In this document: positions 25,981-36,920 of the stretch, piece by piece
How the letters are laid out: the number at the start of each line of letters is the position of its first letter
Position numbering within the stretch: the stretch's first letter is position 1
Source: Agromyces terreus
GTDB taxonomy: Bacteria > Actinomycetota > Actinomycetes > Actinomycetales > Microbacteriaceae
Length of the DNA: 64,000 nucleotides
Direction: 5' to 3'
Assembly (NCBI RefSeq): GCF_009749465.1
Contig: NZ_WBIS01000001.1
Coordinates: 1,083,104 to 1,147,103, forward strand
Translations under genes and position numbers: made by a program
The notes under the pieces: model-generated
The model's database searches: none
What the model was told of the DNA's origin: nothing
The model's input: the letters and a program-made list of their open reading frames with translations, nothing else

Positions 25981-27240
25981 TCAGCCGCGGAGGATCCGCT
26001 CGTGCCAGGCCAGCGCGGATTGGTCGGTGAGGCTCGCGACCTGGTCGACCACGGCCCGTGTTCGGCCGGCATCGTCGGCGGCGTCGGCCCAATCGGCCGC
26101 GAAACCGGGATCGAGGTCGCGCCCCTCGCTCGCGAGCAGCGCATCGGCGAGTTCGACGAGGACCTCGCGCTGCTGCGCGTAGATCGGCTGCCGGCTGTTG
26201 CGCGACATGACGAACGCGGCGACGATGCCCTTGAGCACCGCGATCTCGGCCTGCACCTCGCGCGGCACGACCACATCGGCGTCGAAGCGGATGAGGCTCG
26301 CGAGGGGGAATGCCGAACGCGTCGCCTCGGTGGCGGCGCGCGCGAACCTGCCGATGAGCTGGCTCGTGAGGTTCTTCAACCGCGCCTGGTCGCGACGACC
26401 GGCGTCGTACGAATCCATCCAGAGCTCGAGGGAATCGAGGCGGTCGAACGCGGCGATGAGCTCGTCGTGCGTGAAGGCGCCGCCGATCCACTCGTACATC
26501 GAGGAGACGAGCGCGTCGTGGTCGACGCGGGCGCCGAGGCTCCCGACGTCGATGTAGCCGTTGACGACGGCGTCTTCGAAGTCGTGCACCGAGTAGGCGA
26601 TGTCGTCGGAGAGGTCCATGACCTGCGCCTCGATGCAGAGCCGCCGTTCGGGAGCGCCCCGGCGCAGCCAGGTGAACACGTCGAGGTCGTCGCGGTAGAA
26701 GCCGAACTTCGCCCGCCCGCTCGGATCGGCGACCGACGTCGCCTCGGCCCAGGGGTACTTGCAGCTCGCGTCGAGGCTCGCCCTCGTGAGGTTGAGCCCG
26801 TAGCCGCGCCCGTCGGCCCCGAACATCTTGGGCTCGAGCCGGGTGAGGATGCGGAGCGTCTGCGCGTTGCCCTCGAACCCGCCGATCTCGGCCGCCCAGA
26901 CGTTGAGCGCCTTCTCGCCGTTGTGGCCGAACGGCGGGTGACCGAGATCGTGCGCGAGGCACGCCGTGTCGACGACATCGGGGTCGAGCCCGAGCGACTC
27001 GGCGAGCTCGCGCCCGACCTGCGCGACCTCGAGGGAATGCGTCAGCCGGTTGCGCGCGAAGTCGAGCCCCGCGGTGGGGCTCAGCACCTGGGTCTTCGCC
27101 GCGAGCCGCCGCAGCGCGCTCGAGTGCAGCAGCCGGGCGCGATCGCGTGCGAAGTCGCTTCGACGATTGGTGTGCTCTTCGGGCAGCAGCCGCTCGGTGT
27201 CGGCGTCGTGGTACCCGCCGAAGAGTCGTTCGGACGCCAC
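25981..27240 (-). CDS. dgt: Deoxyguanosinetriphosphate triphosphohydrolase-like protein
   Basis: 419 residues, HD-domain phosphohydrolase. The metal site is seen in DTACLAHDLGHPPFGHNGE (HD motif) and in the downstream SDDIAYSVHDFED. It hydrolyses dGTP or other dNTPs to nucleoside and triphosphate. The GTG start at 27240 lies one base after the dusB stop and gives the family N terminus ERLFGGYHDADTERLL. Confidence 0.92.
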   Translation of the reverse strand: MASERLFGGYHDADTERLLPEEHTNRRSDFARDRARLLHSSALRRLAAKTQVLSPTAGLDFARNRLTHSLEVAQVGRELAESLGLDPDVVDTACLAHDLGHPPFGHNGEKALNVWAAEIGGFEGNAQTLRILTRLEPKMFGADGRGYGLNLTRASLDASCKYPWAEATSVADPSGRAKFGFYRDDLDVFTWLRRGAPERRLCIEAQVMDLSDDIAYSVHDFEDAVVNGYIDVGSLGARVDHDALVSSMYEWIGGAFTHDELIAAFDRLDSLELWMDSYDAGRRDQARLKNLTSQLIGRFARAATEATRSAFPLASLIRFDADVVVPREVQAEIAVLKGIVAAFVMSRNSRQPIYAQQREVLVELADALLASEGRDLDPGFAADWADAADDAGRTRAVVDQVASLTDQSALAWHERILRG

Positions 27241-27241
27241 C

Positions 27242-28399
27242 TCAGCCGCCGCTCGTGTCGAGTTCGGCGTCGACGAGCGTGCTGCGATCGTGGCCGGCGA
27301 GTTCTTGCGAGTCGAGCCAGCCGTCGGGCAGCGCCGGGTTCTTGGGGGTGCCCGCCCGCCCGCGCGGCCCCTCGGCGCCCTCGCCGGGGTACGGCATCGA
27401 CCAGTCGAGCGTGCCGAGCAGGTCATCGAGCATCGCGAGCGACTCGACCGTCGCGAGCCGGGCGCGGAGGTCGCCGCCGACCGGGTAGCCCTTGAAGTAC
27501 CAGGCGACGTGCTTGCGGATGTCGCGGCAGCCGCGCTCTTCGGAGTCGAAGAACTCCGTCAGCAGTTCGGCGTGGCGGCGGAACGTCTGCGCAACCTGCC
27601 CGAGCGAGGGGTGGAAGTTCTGCGTCTGCCCGCGGAACGCCGCCGCGAGATCGCCGAAGAGCCACGGCCGCCCGAGGCATCCGCGACCCACGACCACGCC
27701 GTCGCAGCCCGTCTCGGCCACCATGCGCAGCGCGTCTTCGGCCGACCAGATGTCGCCGTTGCCGAGCACCGGAACGCCGGTGACCGTCTCTTTGAGCCTG
27801 CCGATGGCCGACCAGTCGGCGTGGCCCGAGTAGAACTCCGCCGCCGTGCGCGCGTGCAGGGCGATCGAGGCGACGCCCGCGCCCTCGGCGATGCGGCCCG
27901 CCTCGAGGTACGTGAGATGGTCGGCGTCGATGCCCTTGCGCATCTTGATCGTGAGCGGGATGTCGCCCGCGGCCGCGACCGCGCCCTCGACGATGTCGCG
28001 GAACAGCCCGCTCTTCCACGGCAGCGCCGCACCGCCGCCCTTGCGGGTGACCTTCGGCACGGGGCATCCGAAGTTCAGGTCGATGTGATCGGCCCGGTCT
28101 TCGGCGACGAGCATCGTCACCGCCTCGGAGACGGTCTTCGGATCGACCCCGTAGAGCTGGATCGAGCGCGGCGTCTCGGACTCGTGATGCGTGATGAGGC
28201 GCATCGACTCGGGCGTTCGTTCGACGAGCGCCCGCGAGGTGATCATCTCGGAGACGTAGAGGCCGGCGCCGAACTCGCGGCACAGCCGGCGGAACGCCGT
28301 GTTCGTGATGCCCGCCATGGGGGCGAGCACGACGGGGACGTCGAGTTCGAGGCCGCCGATGGTCAGCGGGCCGGTGGGCGTCGTGGTGGTGAGTGGCAT
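27242..28399 (-). CDS. dusB: tRNA-dihydrouridine synthase
   Basis: 385 residues, FMN-dependent TIM barrel. VVLAPMAGITNTAFRRL opens the barrel, the catalytic Cys is in DLNFGCPVPKV, and the FMN phosphate site is VLGNGDIWSAEDA with GVVVGRGCLGRPW. It reduces uridines in tRNA D loops. The C terminus is about 50 residues longer than the core and low in complexity. It sits upstream of dgt and dnaG and is divergent from the YbaK gene. Confidence 0.93.
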   Translation of the reverse strand: MPLTTTTPTGPLTIGGLELDVPVVLAPMAGITNTAFRRLCREFGAGLYVSEMITSRALVERTPESMRLITHHESETPRSIQLYGVDPKTVSEAVTMLVAEDRADHIDLNFGCPVPKVTRKGGGAALPWKSGLFRDIVEGAVAAAGDIPLTIKMRKGIDADHLTYLEAGRIAEGAGVASIALHARTAAEFYSGHADWSAIGRLKETVTGVPVLGNGDIWSAEDALRMVAETGCDGVVVGRGCLGRPWLFGDLAAAFRGQTQNFHPSLGQVAQTFRRHAELLTEFFDSEERGCRDIRKHVAWYFKGYPVGGDLRARLATVESLAMLDDLLGTLDWSMPYPGEGAEGPRGRAGTPKNPALPDGWLDSQELAGHDRSTLVDAELDTSGG

Positions 28400-28490
28400 C
28401 ACGTTCGATTCTCCCAGAATCCTGCGGCATCCGGCCCACGACGCGATTCGCGCGCCTAGGATCTCCCACAGGCGACCTGGGGAGGACGAC

Positions 28491-28970
28491 ATGGACGAGG
28501 CTCCGACCGGCTCGGAACGCGTGCGAGCGGATGCCGCGGCACGCGGTCTCGACGTCGAGATCATCGAACGGCCCGCGGCCGACAGCCTCGAGGAGGCCGC
28601 CGCCCTGCTCGGCATCGCACCCGGCGACATTCTCAAGTCGCTCGTCGTCAAGCGCAGCGACGACACCTACCTCTTCGCCCTCGTGCCCGGCGGCCGCAAG
28701 ATCTCCTGGCCGAAGCTGCGCGCGCTCGTCGGCGTCAACAAGCTGCGGCTGCCGGAGGCCGCGCTCGCGCTCGCCGCGACCGGCTACGAACGCGGCACCA
28801 TCACCCCGCTCGGCTCCACCACCGCGTGGCCGGTGTACGTCGACGAGTCCGTCGTCGGACGACGCGTGTCGATGGGCGCGGGCGAGCACGGCCGCAGTCT
28901 CTTCGTCGACGCCGACCGCCTCATCGAGGCGTTCGGCGCGACGGTCGCCGACCTCAGCGACCCCGAGTAG
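28491..28970 (+). CDS. YbaK/EbsC family aminoacyl-tRNA deacylase
   Basis: 159 residues, the size of the stand-alone editing domain related to the prolyl-tRNA synthetase INS domain. The family shape is seen in GDILKSLVVKRSDD, the conserved LPGGRK-like VPGGRKISWPKLRAL, and GYERGTITPLGS. Family members hydrolyse mischarged Cys- or Ala-tRNA(Pro). GGGGAGG lies five bases before the ATG. Confidence 0.88.
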   Translation: MDEAPTGSERVRADAAARGLDVEIIERPAADSLEEAAALLGIAPGDILKSLVVKRSDDTYLFALVPGGRKISWPKLRALVGVNKLRLPEAALALAATGYERGTITPLGSTTAWPVYVDESVVGRRVSMGAGEHGRSLFVDADRLIEAFGATVADLSDPE

Positions 28971-28995
28971 GCGGGGTCGCCGCCGGTCGAGGGCT

Positions 28996-29089
28996 GGTCT
29001 CGAGACGGCGCCGGCGCGCCTCCTCGACCGGCGAGCGGCGAGCACGGCCGATCGCCGGTCGAGGAGCGAGGCACGAGCGTCTCGAGACC
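28996..29089. repeat. Long inverted repeat between convergent genes
   Basis: Arms of about 38 bases (28996-29034 and 29052-29089) share identical outer 12 bases (GGTCTCGAGACG) and inner 15 bases. The arm resembles the dispersed intergenic element GGTCGAGGAGCGAGGC seen in Microbacteriaceae genomes. Its place between two converging genes suits a bidirectional terminator. Confidence 0.7.
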
Positions 29090-29108
29090 CCGCCGTCGAC
29101 CGGCGGCG

Positions 29109-29243
29109 CTACTCGGCGGCAGGCACGAAGCAGACGTCGCCCTCGCACACCATGGCCGACGGGTCGCCCGTCACCATCGTGAAGGGCGACGCCGCGGCAT
29201 CCGTCGGCGTCGGCGCCGCGGCATCCGCCCTCTGCCCGGTCAC
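29109..29243 (-). CDS. Small CX4C protein coupled to the DsbA/FrnE gene
   Basis: A 44-residue reading frame starting with GTG at 29243, which overlaps the oxidoreductase stop as GTGA. The protein has an Ala/Pro-rich N half, then a compact end with VCEGDVCFVP, a CX4C pair. The overlap and the paired cysteines next to a thioredoxin-fold enzyme argue that it is a real gene, perhaps a redox partner or substrate. No family can be named from sequence alone. Confidence 0.6.
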   Translation of the reverse strand: MTGQRADAAAPTPTDAAASPFTMVTGDPSAMVCEGDVCFVPAAE

Positions 29244-29896
29244 GCCGCGCGCTCCCCGGCGACCTGCGAGATCGCCTGCGAGAAGACCTCGGCCGGCTGA
29301 GCGCCCGAGATGCCGTACTTGCCGTCGATGACGAAGAACGGCACGCCGTTGATGCCGTAGGCGCCCGCCTGCGCGATGTCGGCCTGCACCTCGCTCGCGA
29401 AGCTGCCGGATTCGAGGGCCGCACGGGCCTCGTCGGCGTCGAGACCGACCTCGGCCGCGTAGCCGACGAGCTCGTCGATGCGGTTCACCCGCCCACCCTC
29501 GACGAAGTACGCCTTCAGCAGGCGCTCCTTCAACTCGAGCTGCTTGCCGTTCGCCTTCGCGAAGTGCAGCAGTTCATGGGCCTTCAGCGTCTTCGTGTGC
29601 GCGACCTTCTCGAAGTGGTAGTCGAGGCCCGCGTTCGCGGCGACGCCCGTCACGTGCTGGAGCATCTGCTCGACGCGCTCGACGGGCATGCCCTTGCGGT
29701 CGGCGAGGTACTCGACGGTCGAGCCCTCGAAGTCGAGCGGGGTGTCTGGCGAGAGCTCGAACGAGTGGTACTCGATCTCTACGTCGGGCGCATCCGCGCC
29801 GAGGGCATCGATGCCCGCTTCGAGGTGGCGCTTGCCGATGTAGCACCAGGGGCAGGCGATGTCGGACCAGATGTCGATCTTGATGGGGGAAGTCAC
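29240..29896 (-). CDS. DsbA family oxidoreductase (FrnE-like)
   Basis: 218 residues with a thioredoxin fold and helical insertion. The active site CPWC is in DIACPWCYIGKR at the N terminus and the cis-Pro loop is INGVPFFVIDGKYGISGAQ. There is no signal peptide, so it is cytosolic like FrnE, which is linked to disulfide isomerisation under oxidative stress. The GTG at 29896 is used; an in-frame ATG at 29923 is an alternative and neither has a good ribosome site. It is divergent from the LysR gene. Confidence 0.9.
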   Translation of the reverse strand: MTSPIKIDIWSDIACPWCYIGKRHLEAGIDALGADAPDVEIEYHSFELSPDTPLDFEGSTVEYLADRKGMPVERVEQMLQHVTGVAANAGLDYHFEKVAHTKTLKAHELLHFAKANGKQLELKERLLKAYFVEGGRVNRIDELVGYAAEVGLDADEARAALESGSFASEVQADIAQAGAYGINGVPFFVIDGKYGISGAQPAEVFSQAISQVAGERAA

Positions 29897-30017
29897 GGTG
29901 GGATGGAACGCATGCGAGCGCATGGGTATTCCCCGGACATCCCACGGGCGCGAGCCGCGCTCCCGCATCGATGCGGTCGGCGCACCGACCCTCGGCATCC
30001 ATGCCAAGATCGCATGC

Positions 30018-30983
30018 GTGGCGCGCAACTTCGACCTGCTCTCGGCCTGCGAGGCCTTCGTCTCCGTCGCCGAACGCGAGAGCTTCACTGTGGGCGGCCG
30101 CGGGGCCGGCGTCACCCAATCGGTCGCGAGCCGGCGCATCGCCGCGCTCGAGGAGCACCTCGGCTCCCGCCTGTTCGAGCGCACCTCGCGGCGGGTCGCA
30201 CTCACCCCGTTCGGGCGCGGCGTGCTGCCGGCCGCGATCCGGCTCGTCGACGCCTCGCAGGCCTTCGCCGACGATGCCGATCACGCCAGGGCGCTGCCGA
30301 TCACGCTGGCCGTGCCGCACCACCTCTCCCCCGCCGCGGCGGCACGCGTGTGCGCCGCCGCGGCCGACCGCTCGCTCAGCGTCGAACTGCTCGAGGGCGC
30401 GCCCCGCGAGCGCACCGAGTGGATGAGCAGCGGTCGCGTGCAGCTCGCACTGGCGCACGTCGAGTCCGATCGGGCCGACTGGTCGACCCCGCTCGGGGTC
30501 GGCTTCGCCGGCGGCGGCAACAGCCACGGCGACGACGGGGGCGCTGGCCGAGCCGGCAGTAGCACCGACGGCGAACGCGACGGCGAGGAGCCGTTCTCGC
30601 TCGCCGAGCTTCGACCCAGGCGCGGCACGCCGGAACGCCGCCGCCTCTGGCTCGCCCCCGAGGACGACGTGCCGAACGTGCGCGACCGCCTCGAGCTCGT
30701 GCGCAACGGGGCGGGGCTCGCCGCAGGGCGGCTCCGCCTCGCGACCTCGCTCGTGACGGCGATCGCCCACGCCATCGCCGACGGCGACCTCGTGCTCTGC
30801 ACGCGCGCCGAGGCGGGCGAGGCCGACCTCGCGTGGCATCCGCTCGCCGATCTCGACCTGTCGCGCGGCTACACCCTCGTGCACCGCGACGCGGATCTCG
30901 CCGCTCGCTTCCTCGAGGCGGCCGGCTCGCGCCTGCCCGCGCTGCTCGGCGCGCCCCAGCAGCGGATCGTCGATGCCCGCTGA
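30018..30983 (+). CDS. LysR-type transcriptional regulator
   Basis: 321 residues from GTG 30018. The N-terminal winged helix-turn-helix is clear: FDLLSACEAFVSVAERESFT, then VTQSVASRRIAALEEHLGSRLFERTSRRVALT. The C-terminal sensor domain is interrupted near residue 160 by a Gly/Asp/Ser-rich segment (GGGNSHGDDGGAGRAG) that looks unstructured. It is divergent from the FrnE gene and may regulate it. The ligand is unknown. Confidence 0.88.
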   Translation: MARNFDLLSACEAFVSVAERESFTVGGRGAGVTQSVASRRIAALEEHLGSRLFERTSRRVALTPFGRGVLPAAIRLVDASQAFADDADHARALPITLAVPHHLSPAAAARVCAAAADRSLSVELLEGAPRERTEWMSSGRVQLALAHVESDRADWSTPLGVGFAGGGNSHGDDGGAGRAGSSTDGERDGEEPFSLAELRPRRGTPERRRLWLAPEDDVPNVRDRLELVRNGAGLAAGRLRLATSLVTAIAHAIADGDLVLCTRAEAGEADLAWHPLADLDLSRGYTLVHRDADLAARFLEAAGSRLPALLGAPQQRIVDAR

Positions 30984-31040
30984 CCGGATGGGCCGTTAGG
31001 ACCTTCCGGAGGCGTTCACAGGCCGGCTCGCGTCGAAGGC

Positions 31041-31125
31041 GCCGAGTTGCAGGAAGAACTCACCGCCACGCCGGCGGCACGGCCGCGACACGCCGCGTTC
31101 TGCACAGAAGTTCCTGCATCTCGGC
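31041..31125. repeat. Imperfect inverted repeat downstream of the LysR gene
   Basis: GCCGAGTTGCAGGAAGAACT at 31041-31060 is matched in inverse orientation at 31109-31125 (GCCGAG-TGCAGG-AACT core). It lies between the convergent LysR and uppS genes. It could be a terminator or a short mobile palindromic element. Confidence 0.55.
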
Positions 31126-31141
31126 AGCGAGCCGAACCGGG

Positions 31142-31945
31142 TCAGGCGGTCGGCGCGTCGACCGCGCCGCCGAACCGGCGGTTGCGCGACGCGTAGAGCT
31201 CGATCGCCTGCCACAGGTCGGTGCGCGAGAAGTCGGGCCAGAGCCGGTCGAGGAACACCATCTCGGCGTACGCCGACTGCCAGAGCAGGAAGTTCGAGGT
31301 GCGCTGCTCGCCCGAGGAGCGCACGAACAGGTCGACGTCGGGCAGCTCGGGCACGTAGAGGCGCTTCGAGATGAGCCGTTCGGACACCGCCGACGGCTTC
31401 AGAGCACCGGATGCCACATCGTCGGCGATCGAACGCACGGCATCGGTGATCTCGTTGCGTCCGCCGTAGTTCACGCACATCGTGAGGGTCAGCGTGTCGT
31501 TGCCGGCGGTGAGCTGCTCGGCGAACTGCAGCTCTTTGATGACCGATCCCCACAGCCGCGGCTTGCGCCCCGCCCAGCGGATGCGCACGCCCCACTCGTT
31601 GAGCTGGTCGCGCCGGCGATGCAGCACGTCGCGGTTGTACCCCATGAGGAAGCGCACCTCGTCGGGGCTGCGCTTCCAGTTCTCGGTCGAGAACGCGTAC
31701 ACCGACAGGTGCTTCACACCCGCCTGGATCGCCCCCGCGACGACGTCGAGCAGCGCCGCCTCGCCCGCCTTGTGACCCTCGATGCGGGTGAGCCCGCGTC
31801 GGTTGGCCCAGCGCCCGTTGCCGTCCATGACGACGGCGACGTGGTTGGGCACGGAGCCTCGGGCGAAGGCCGGCGGGTGCACGCCCGTCCAGTCGAGGGG
31901 GCGGAAGGGCACGGCGTCGCGGTGCGTGTACGGCTTGGGACTCAC
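31142..31945 (-). CDS. uppS: Isoprenyl (undecaprenyl-type) diphosphate synthase
   Basis: 267 residues of the cis-prenyltransferase family. [12 protein letters not shown] carries the catalytic Asp and diphosphate-binding Gly-Asn-Gly-Arg, and [22 protein letters not shown] holds the C-terminal Arg/Ser region. It makes the cis-polyprenyl carrier for cell-wall synthesis. The GTG start overlaps the recO stop as GTGA. Confidence 0.94.
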   Translation of the reverse strand: MSPKPYTHRDAVPFRPLDWTGVHPPAFARGSVPNHVAVVMDGNGRWANRRGLTRIEGHKAGEAALLDVVAGAIQAGVKHLSVYAFSTENWKRSPDEVRFLMGYNRDVLHRRRDQLNEWGVRIRWAGRKPRLWGSVIKELQFAEQLTAGNDTLTLTMCVNYGGRNEITDAVRSIADDVASGALKPSAVSERLISKRLYVPELPDVDLFVRSSGEQRTSNFLLWQSAYAEMVFLDRLWPDFSRTDLWQAIELYASRNRRFGGAVDAPTA

Positions 31946-32682
31946 GGGGCGGTGGTTTCTCTCGAGACGTGCGGCAGCGAGCGCAGACCCCGCTCGAGGT
32001 GCCACTGGGTGTAGGCGGCCACGATGCCGCTGGCCTGATTGCGGTCGCCCGCCGCCGACGCGTCGACGAACGCCCAGTCGCCCGCGAGGAGGGCGCCGAG
32101 CAGCGCCACCGAGGAACGGGCGATGCGGGGCGTGCCCGGCGGCGCGCACTCCTCGTCGCAGACCACGCCGCCGAGCTGCACCACGACCGCGGTGTGCTCC
32201 CCGGGCCGGCCGCAGCGCGAGCAGTCGTCGAAGCTGGGCGCCCACCCCGCGAGGGCGAGCGCGCGCAGCAGGTACGAGTCGAGCGTGAGCGTGGCCCCGT
32301 GCTCGCGTCGGGCGAGCGAGCGCAGGGCGCCGACGAGCAGCAGGTACTGCTGCAGCGACCCCTCGGACTCCGTGAGCTTGTCGGCGGCCTCGACCATGGC
32401 GCTGGCCGCCGTGTACGCGGCGTAGTCGGCGGTGATCTCGGCGCCGTACGACCCGAGCGACTCCGCCTGCGTCACGACGTCGAGGGTTCGCCCCTCGTAG
32501 AGCTGCAGATCGGCGACCATGAACGGCTCGAGCCGCGCGCCGAACTTCGAACCGGTGCGCCGAACGCCCTTCGCGACCGCGCGCACCTTGCCGTGCCGCC
32601 GCGTGAGCAGGGTGAGGATGCGGTCGGCCTCACCCAGCTTGTGGGTGCGCAGCACGACGGCTTCATCTCGGTAGACGGGCAC
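31942..32682 (-). CDS. recO: DNA repair protein RecO
   Basis: 246 residues. The N-terminal OB fold begins [20 protein letters not shown], and the C-terminal helical domain has a four-Cys zinc site (CSRCGRPG and VCDEEC). It loads RecA with RecR in gap repair. It starts with GTG close after AAGG and is coupled to uppS, the usual actinobacterial order. Confidence 0.94.
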   Translation of the reverse strand: MPVYRDEAVVLRTHKLGEADRILTLLTRRHGKVRAVAKGVRRTGSKFGARLEPFMVADLQLYEGRTLDVVTQAESLGSYGAEITADYAAYTAASAMVEAADKLTESEGSLQQYLLLVGALRSLARREHGATLTLDSYLLRALALAGWAPSFDDCSRCGRPGEHTAVVVQLGGVVCDEECAPPGTPRIARSSVALLGALLAGDWAFVDASAAGDRNQASGIVAAYTQWHLERGLRSLPHVSRETTAP

Positions 32683-32771
32683 CCTTCATTGTCCCACCCG
32701 CCGCCGACGCGAACGGTCGAACCGGGCGGATGTCGCGTGCACGCGGCATCCGGTCTGGTTCACTTGCCTTC

Positions 32772-33476
32772 GTGGAAAGCCAGTTCTTCATCCCCCTGTG
32801 GCTCGACCTCACCGCGGTCGGACTCGGCGGCGTCCAGGGCGCCCTGTTCGCCTCGGGTTTCCAGGGCCAGCGTCGCCTCGACCTGCTCGGGGTCGCCGTC
32901 GTCGGCATCATGATGGGCTTCGGCGGCGGCATGATCCGCGATCTGCTGCTCAACGAGCCGGTGCGCGCGCTGCAGAGCAACTGGTACCTCATCGTCGCGA
33001 TCGCGGCCGCGCTCGTCGGCATGCTGCTCGCCGGCCCGCTCGCACGGTTGAACGGCGTCATCGTCGGCCTCGATGCGATCGTCATCGGCATGTTCGGTGC
33101 GCTGGGCACGTCGAAGGCGCTCTCGCTCGGGCTGCCGCTCCTGCCCGCCGTGTTCGTCGGCGTGGCCGCGGCCGTCGGCGGCGGCGTCGCCCGAGACGTG
33201 ATGATGGGCCTGCCCATCGCGATCATGCACGTCGGCTCGCTCTACGCGGTCGCCGCGGGCGCCGGATGCCTCGTGCTCGCCCTGCTGCACCTGTTCGACG
33301 TCGACCTGCTCATCGCGGGCATCGTGTGCGTCGCCGTCACCGCCGTCATCCGGTGGCTCGCGGTCATCTTCGACGTCTCGCTGCCCGAGCAGCGGATGCT
33401 CTACCGGCGCAAGGTCGCGACCGAGACCGGGCTGATCCCGATCGTCCGGCCCGACGACCCGTCGCCGAGCATCTGA
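32772..33476 (+). CDS. Trimeric intracellular cation (TRIC)-like channel family protein
   Basis: 234 residues with about seven hydrophobic segments. Two copies of the UPF0126 repeat are visible, each with a GGxxRD-type motif (FGGGMIRDLLLNEP and VGGGVARDVMMGLP). The fold is that of prokaryotic TRIC-type channels. GTG 32772 is the first start that fits; the coding sequence begins shortly after the divergent recO promoter region. Confidence 0.85.
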   Translation: MESQFFIPLWLDLTAVGLGGVQGALFASGFQGQRRLDLLGVAVVGIMMGFGGGMIRDLLLNEPVRALQSNWYLIVAIAAALVGMLLAGPLARLNGVIVGLDAIVIGMFGALGTSKALSLGLPLLPAVFVGVAAAVGGGVARDVMMGLPIAIMHVGSLYAVAAGAGCLVLALLHLFDVDLLIAGIVCVAVTAVIRWLAVIFDVSLPEQRMLYRRKVATETGLIPIVRPDDPSPSI

Positions 33477-33540
33477 GCGTTCGCGGGCGGCCGAGCGTTC
33501 GCGGCGCGGTCGTCCGCGCGTTCGCGGGCGTCCTGGAATG

Positions 33541-33577
33541 CGAACGGGGATGCGTGCTCGGCACGCATCCCCGTTCG
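33541..33577. terminator. Bidirectional terminator between the TRIC-like gene and leuA
   Basis: A perfect 17-bp stem (33541-33557 with 33561-33577) and a 3-base loop, between the 3' ends of two convergent genes. The T-run is weak on either strand. Confidence 0.75.
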
Positions 33578-33590
33578 AGGTTCGGATCGG

Positions 33591-35490
<1,900 letters not shown>

Positions 35491-35516
35491 ACCTGCCGCG
35501 GCGGCACGCACGACGC

Positions 35517-36920
35517 TCAGTCGATCGCGAGCGCGCGCACCGGGGCCACGCGCACCGCGCGCCGCATCGGGGCGACGGATGCCGCCAGGGTGAGCACCGC
35601 CGCGGCCGCCACGACGACGCCGACCACCGGCCACGGGATCACGGGTGCGACGAGGCCCACGCCCGTTCCCCCGGCGCCGACCGATCCGAGCATCGACTGC
35701 GCGCCCGCCCATCCGTAGGCGATGCCGAGCGCGAGCCCGGTGAGCGTCGCGGCGACCGTGAGCGCCGCGGCCTCCACGAGCACCATGACGCGCACCTGCG
35801 TGCGGTCGAAGCCGAGCGCGCGCAGCAGGCCGAGTTCGCGGGTGCGCTGCATCACGCTGATCGAGAGCGTGTTCACGAGCCCGACGGCCGCGATCACGGC
35901 GCTGAACCCGATGAGCGTCGAGAAGACGGCGACGGTCGCGTCGATGACGGGGCCGATGGAGGCCTGCAGGTCCGCGCGGTCGTCGGTCGCGTCGAGGAGC
36001 ATCGACCGGTACGTCTCCATCGTGACGGCGAACGTGGTCACGAGGGTGACGCCGATGACGAGCCCGATCGTCATGCGCGCCGAACGCTCGGGGTGGCGCA
36101 CCGCGTTCTCGGCCGCGAGCCGGGCGGGGGGCCGCTCGCCGAACATGCGGCCGACGAGCCGCAGCACCGGCGGCATCACCCGGTGCGCGGCGAGCACGAC
36201 GGCGGTGAACGAGAGGATGCCGCCGAGGAGGCCGAGCAGCACGCCCTCGGGTCGCACGAGCCCCACGAGCACGCCGAGCGCGAGCAGGCCGACCCCGAGC
36301 ACCGCGAGGACCCAGGCCGCGACGGCCCGTCCGCGCCGCGCGGAGACCTCGTCGAAGTCGGCCTCGTTCGCATCGCCGAGCGCCTGCGCGGGCCGCACCG
36401 CGAGCACCCGTCGCGAGCCGGTCCACGCCGCGAGCCAGGTCGTCAGCACGACGGCCGCGACTGGCAGGAGCAGCATCGGCGAGAGCAGCGAGTACTCCGC
36501 GCGCGGGATGCTCCCCTGCGCCATGCCGATCTCGGCGATGCCCCACGCCGCGGCGGTGCCGACGAGCGCGCCGAGCACCGAGCCGGCCGCGCCCACGAGC
36601 AGTCCCTCGCGTGCGATCGCGACGCGCTGCGTGCGCGCGCTCGCCCCGATGAGCCGCAGGAGCGCGATGAGGCGGGTGCGCCCCGCGACGACCGTCGCGA
36701 CGGTGTTCGAGGTCACGATCGCGCTGACGTAGACGGCGATGACGATGAAGACGGCGGCGACGAGGCCCAGCATGAGCTGCACCGTGGCGCTCTCGGAGAA
36801 CCCGTTCTGCGACGTGATGATCGCGGTGAGGATGCCCGTGATCTGCAGCAGGGCGACGCCGAACGCGGCGGCGAGGCCGGCGACGAGCAGCGTCGGCGCC
36901 TGATCGCGGAGCCGGCTCAT
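35517..36920 (-). CDS. ABC transporter permease (FtsX/MacB-like)
   Basis: 467 residues with about eight or nine hydrophobic segments in two FtsX-like halves. The conserved patterns LLRLIGASARTQRVAIAREG and SVMQRTRELGLLRALGFDRTQVR are each followed by hydrophobic helices. It partners with the ATPase just upstream, which it overlaps as ATGA. This type exports lipids, peptides or antibiotics, or moves signals across the membrane. The two-component genes upstream suggest regulation by an envelope or drug signal. Confidence 0.88.
   Translation of the reverse strand: MSRLRDQAPTLLVAGLAAAFGVALLQITGILTAIITSQNGFSESATVQLMLGLVAAVFIVIAVYVSAIVTSNTVATVVAGRTRLIALLRLIGASARTQRVAIAREGLLVGAAGSVLGALVGTAAAWGIAEIGMAQGSIPRAEYSLLSPMLLLPVAAVVLTTWLAAWTGSRRVLAVRPAQALGDANEADFDEVSARRGRAVAAWVLAVLGVGLLALGVLVGLVRPEGVLLGLLGGILSFTAVVLAAHRVMPPVLRLVGRMFGERPPARLAAENAVRHPERSARMTIGLVIGVTLVTTFAVTMETYRSMLLDATDDRADLQASIGPVIDATVAVFSTLIGFSAVIAAVGLVNTLSISVMQRTRELGLLRALGFDRTQVRVMVLVEAAALTVAATLTGLALGIAYGWAGAQSMLGSVGAGGTGVGLVAPVIPWPVVGVVVAAAAVLTLAASVAPMRRAVRVAPVRALAID

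Noticed and set aside
24355..27495. A 1,046-residue open frame on the plus strand opposite dnaG and dgt
   Set aside because: It is the antisense shadow of high-GC codon bias; its translation is low-complexity Arg/Glu/Val with no domain.
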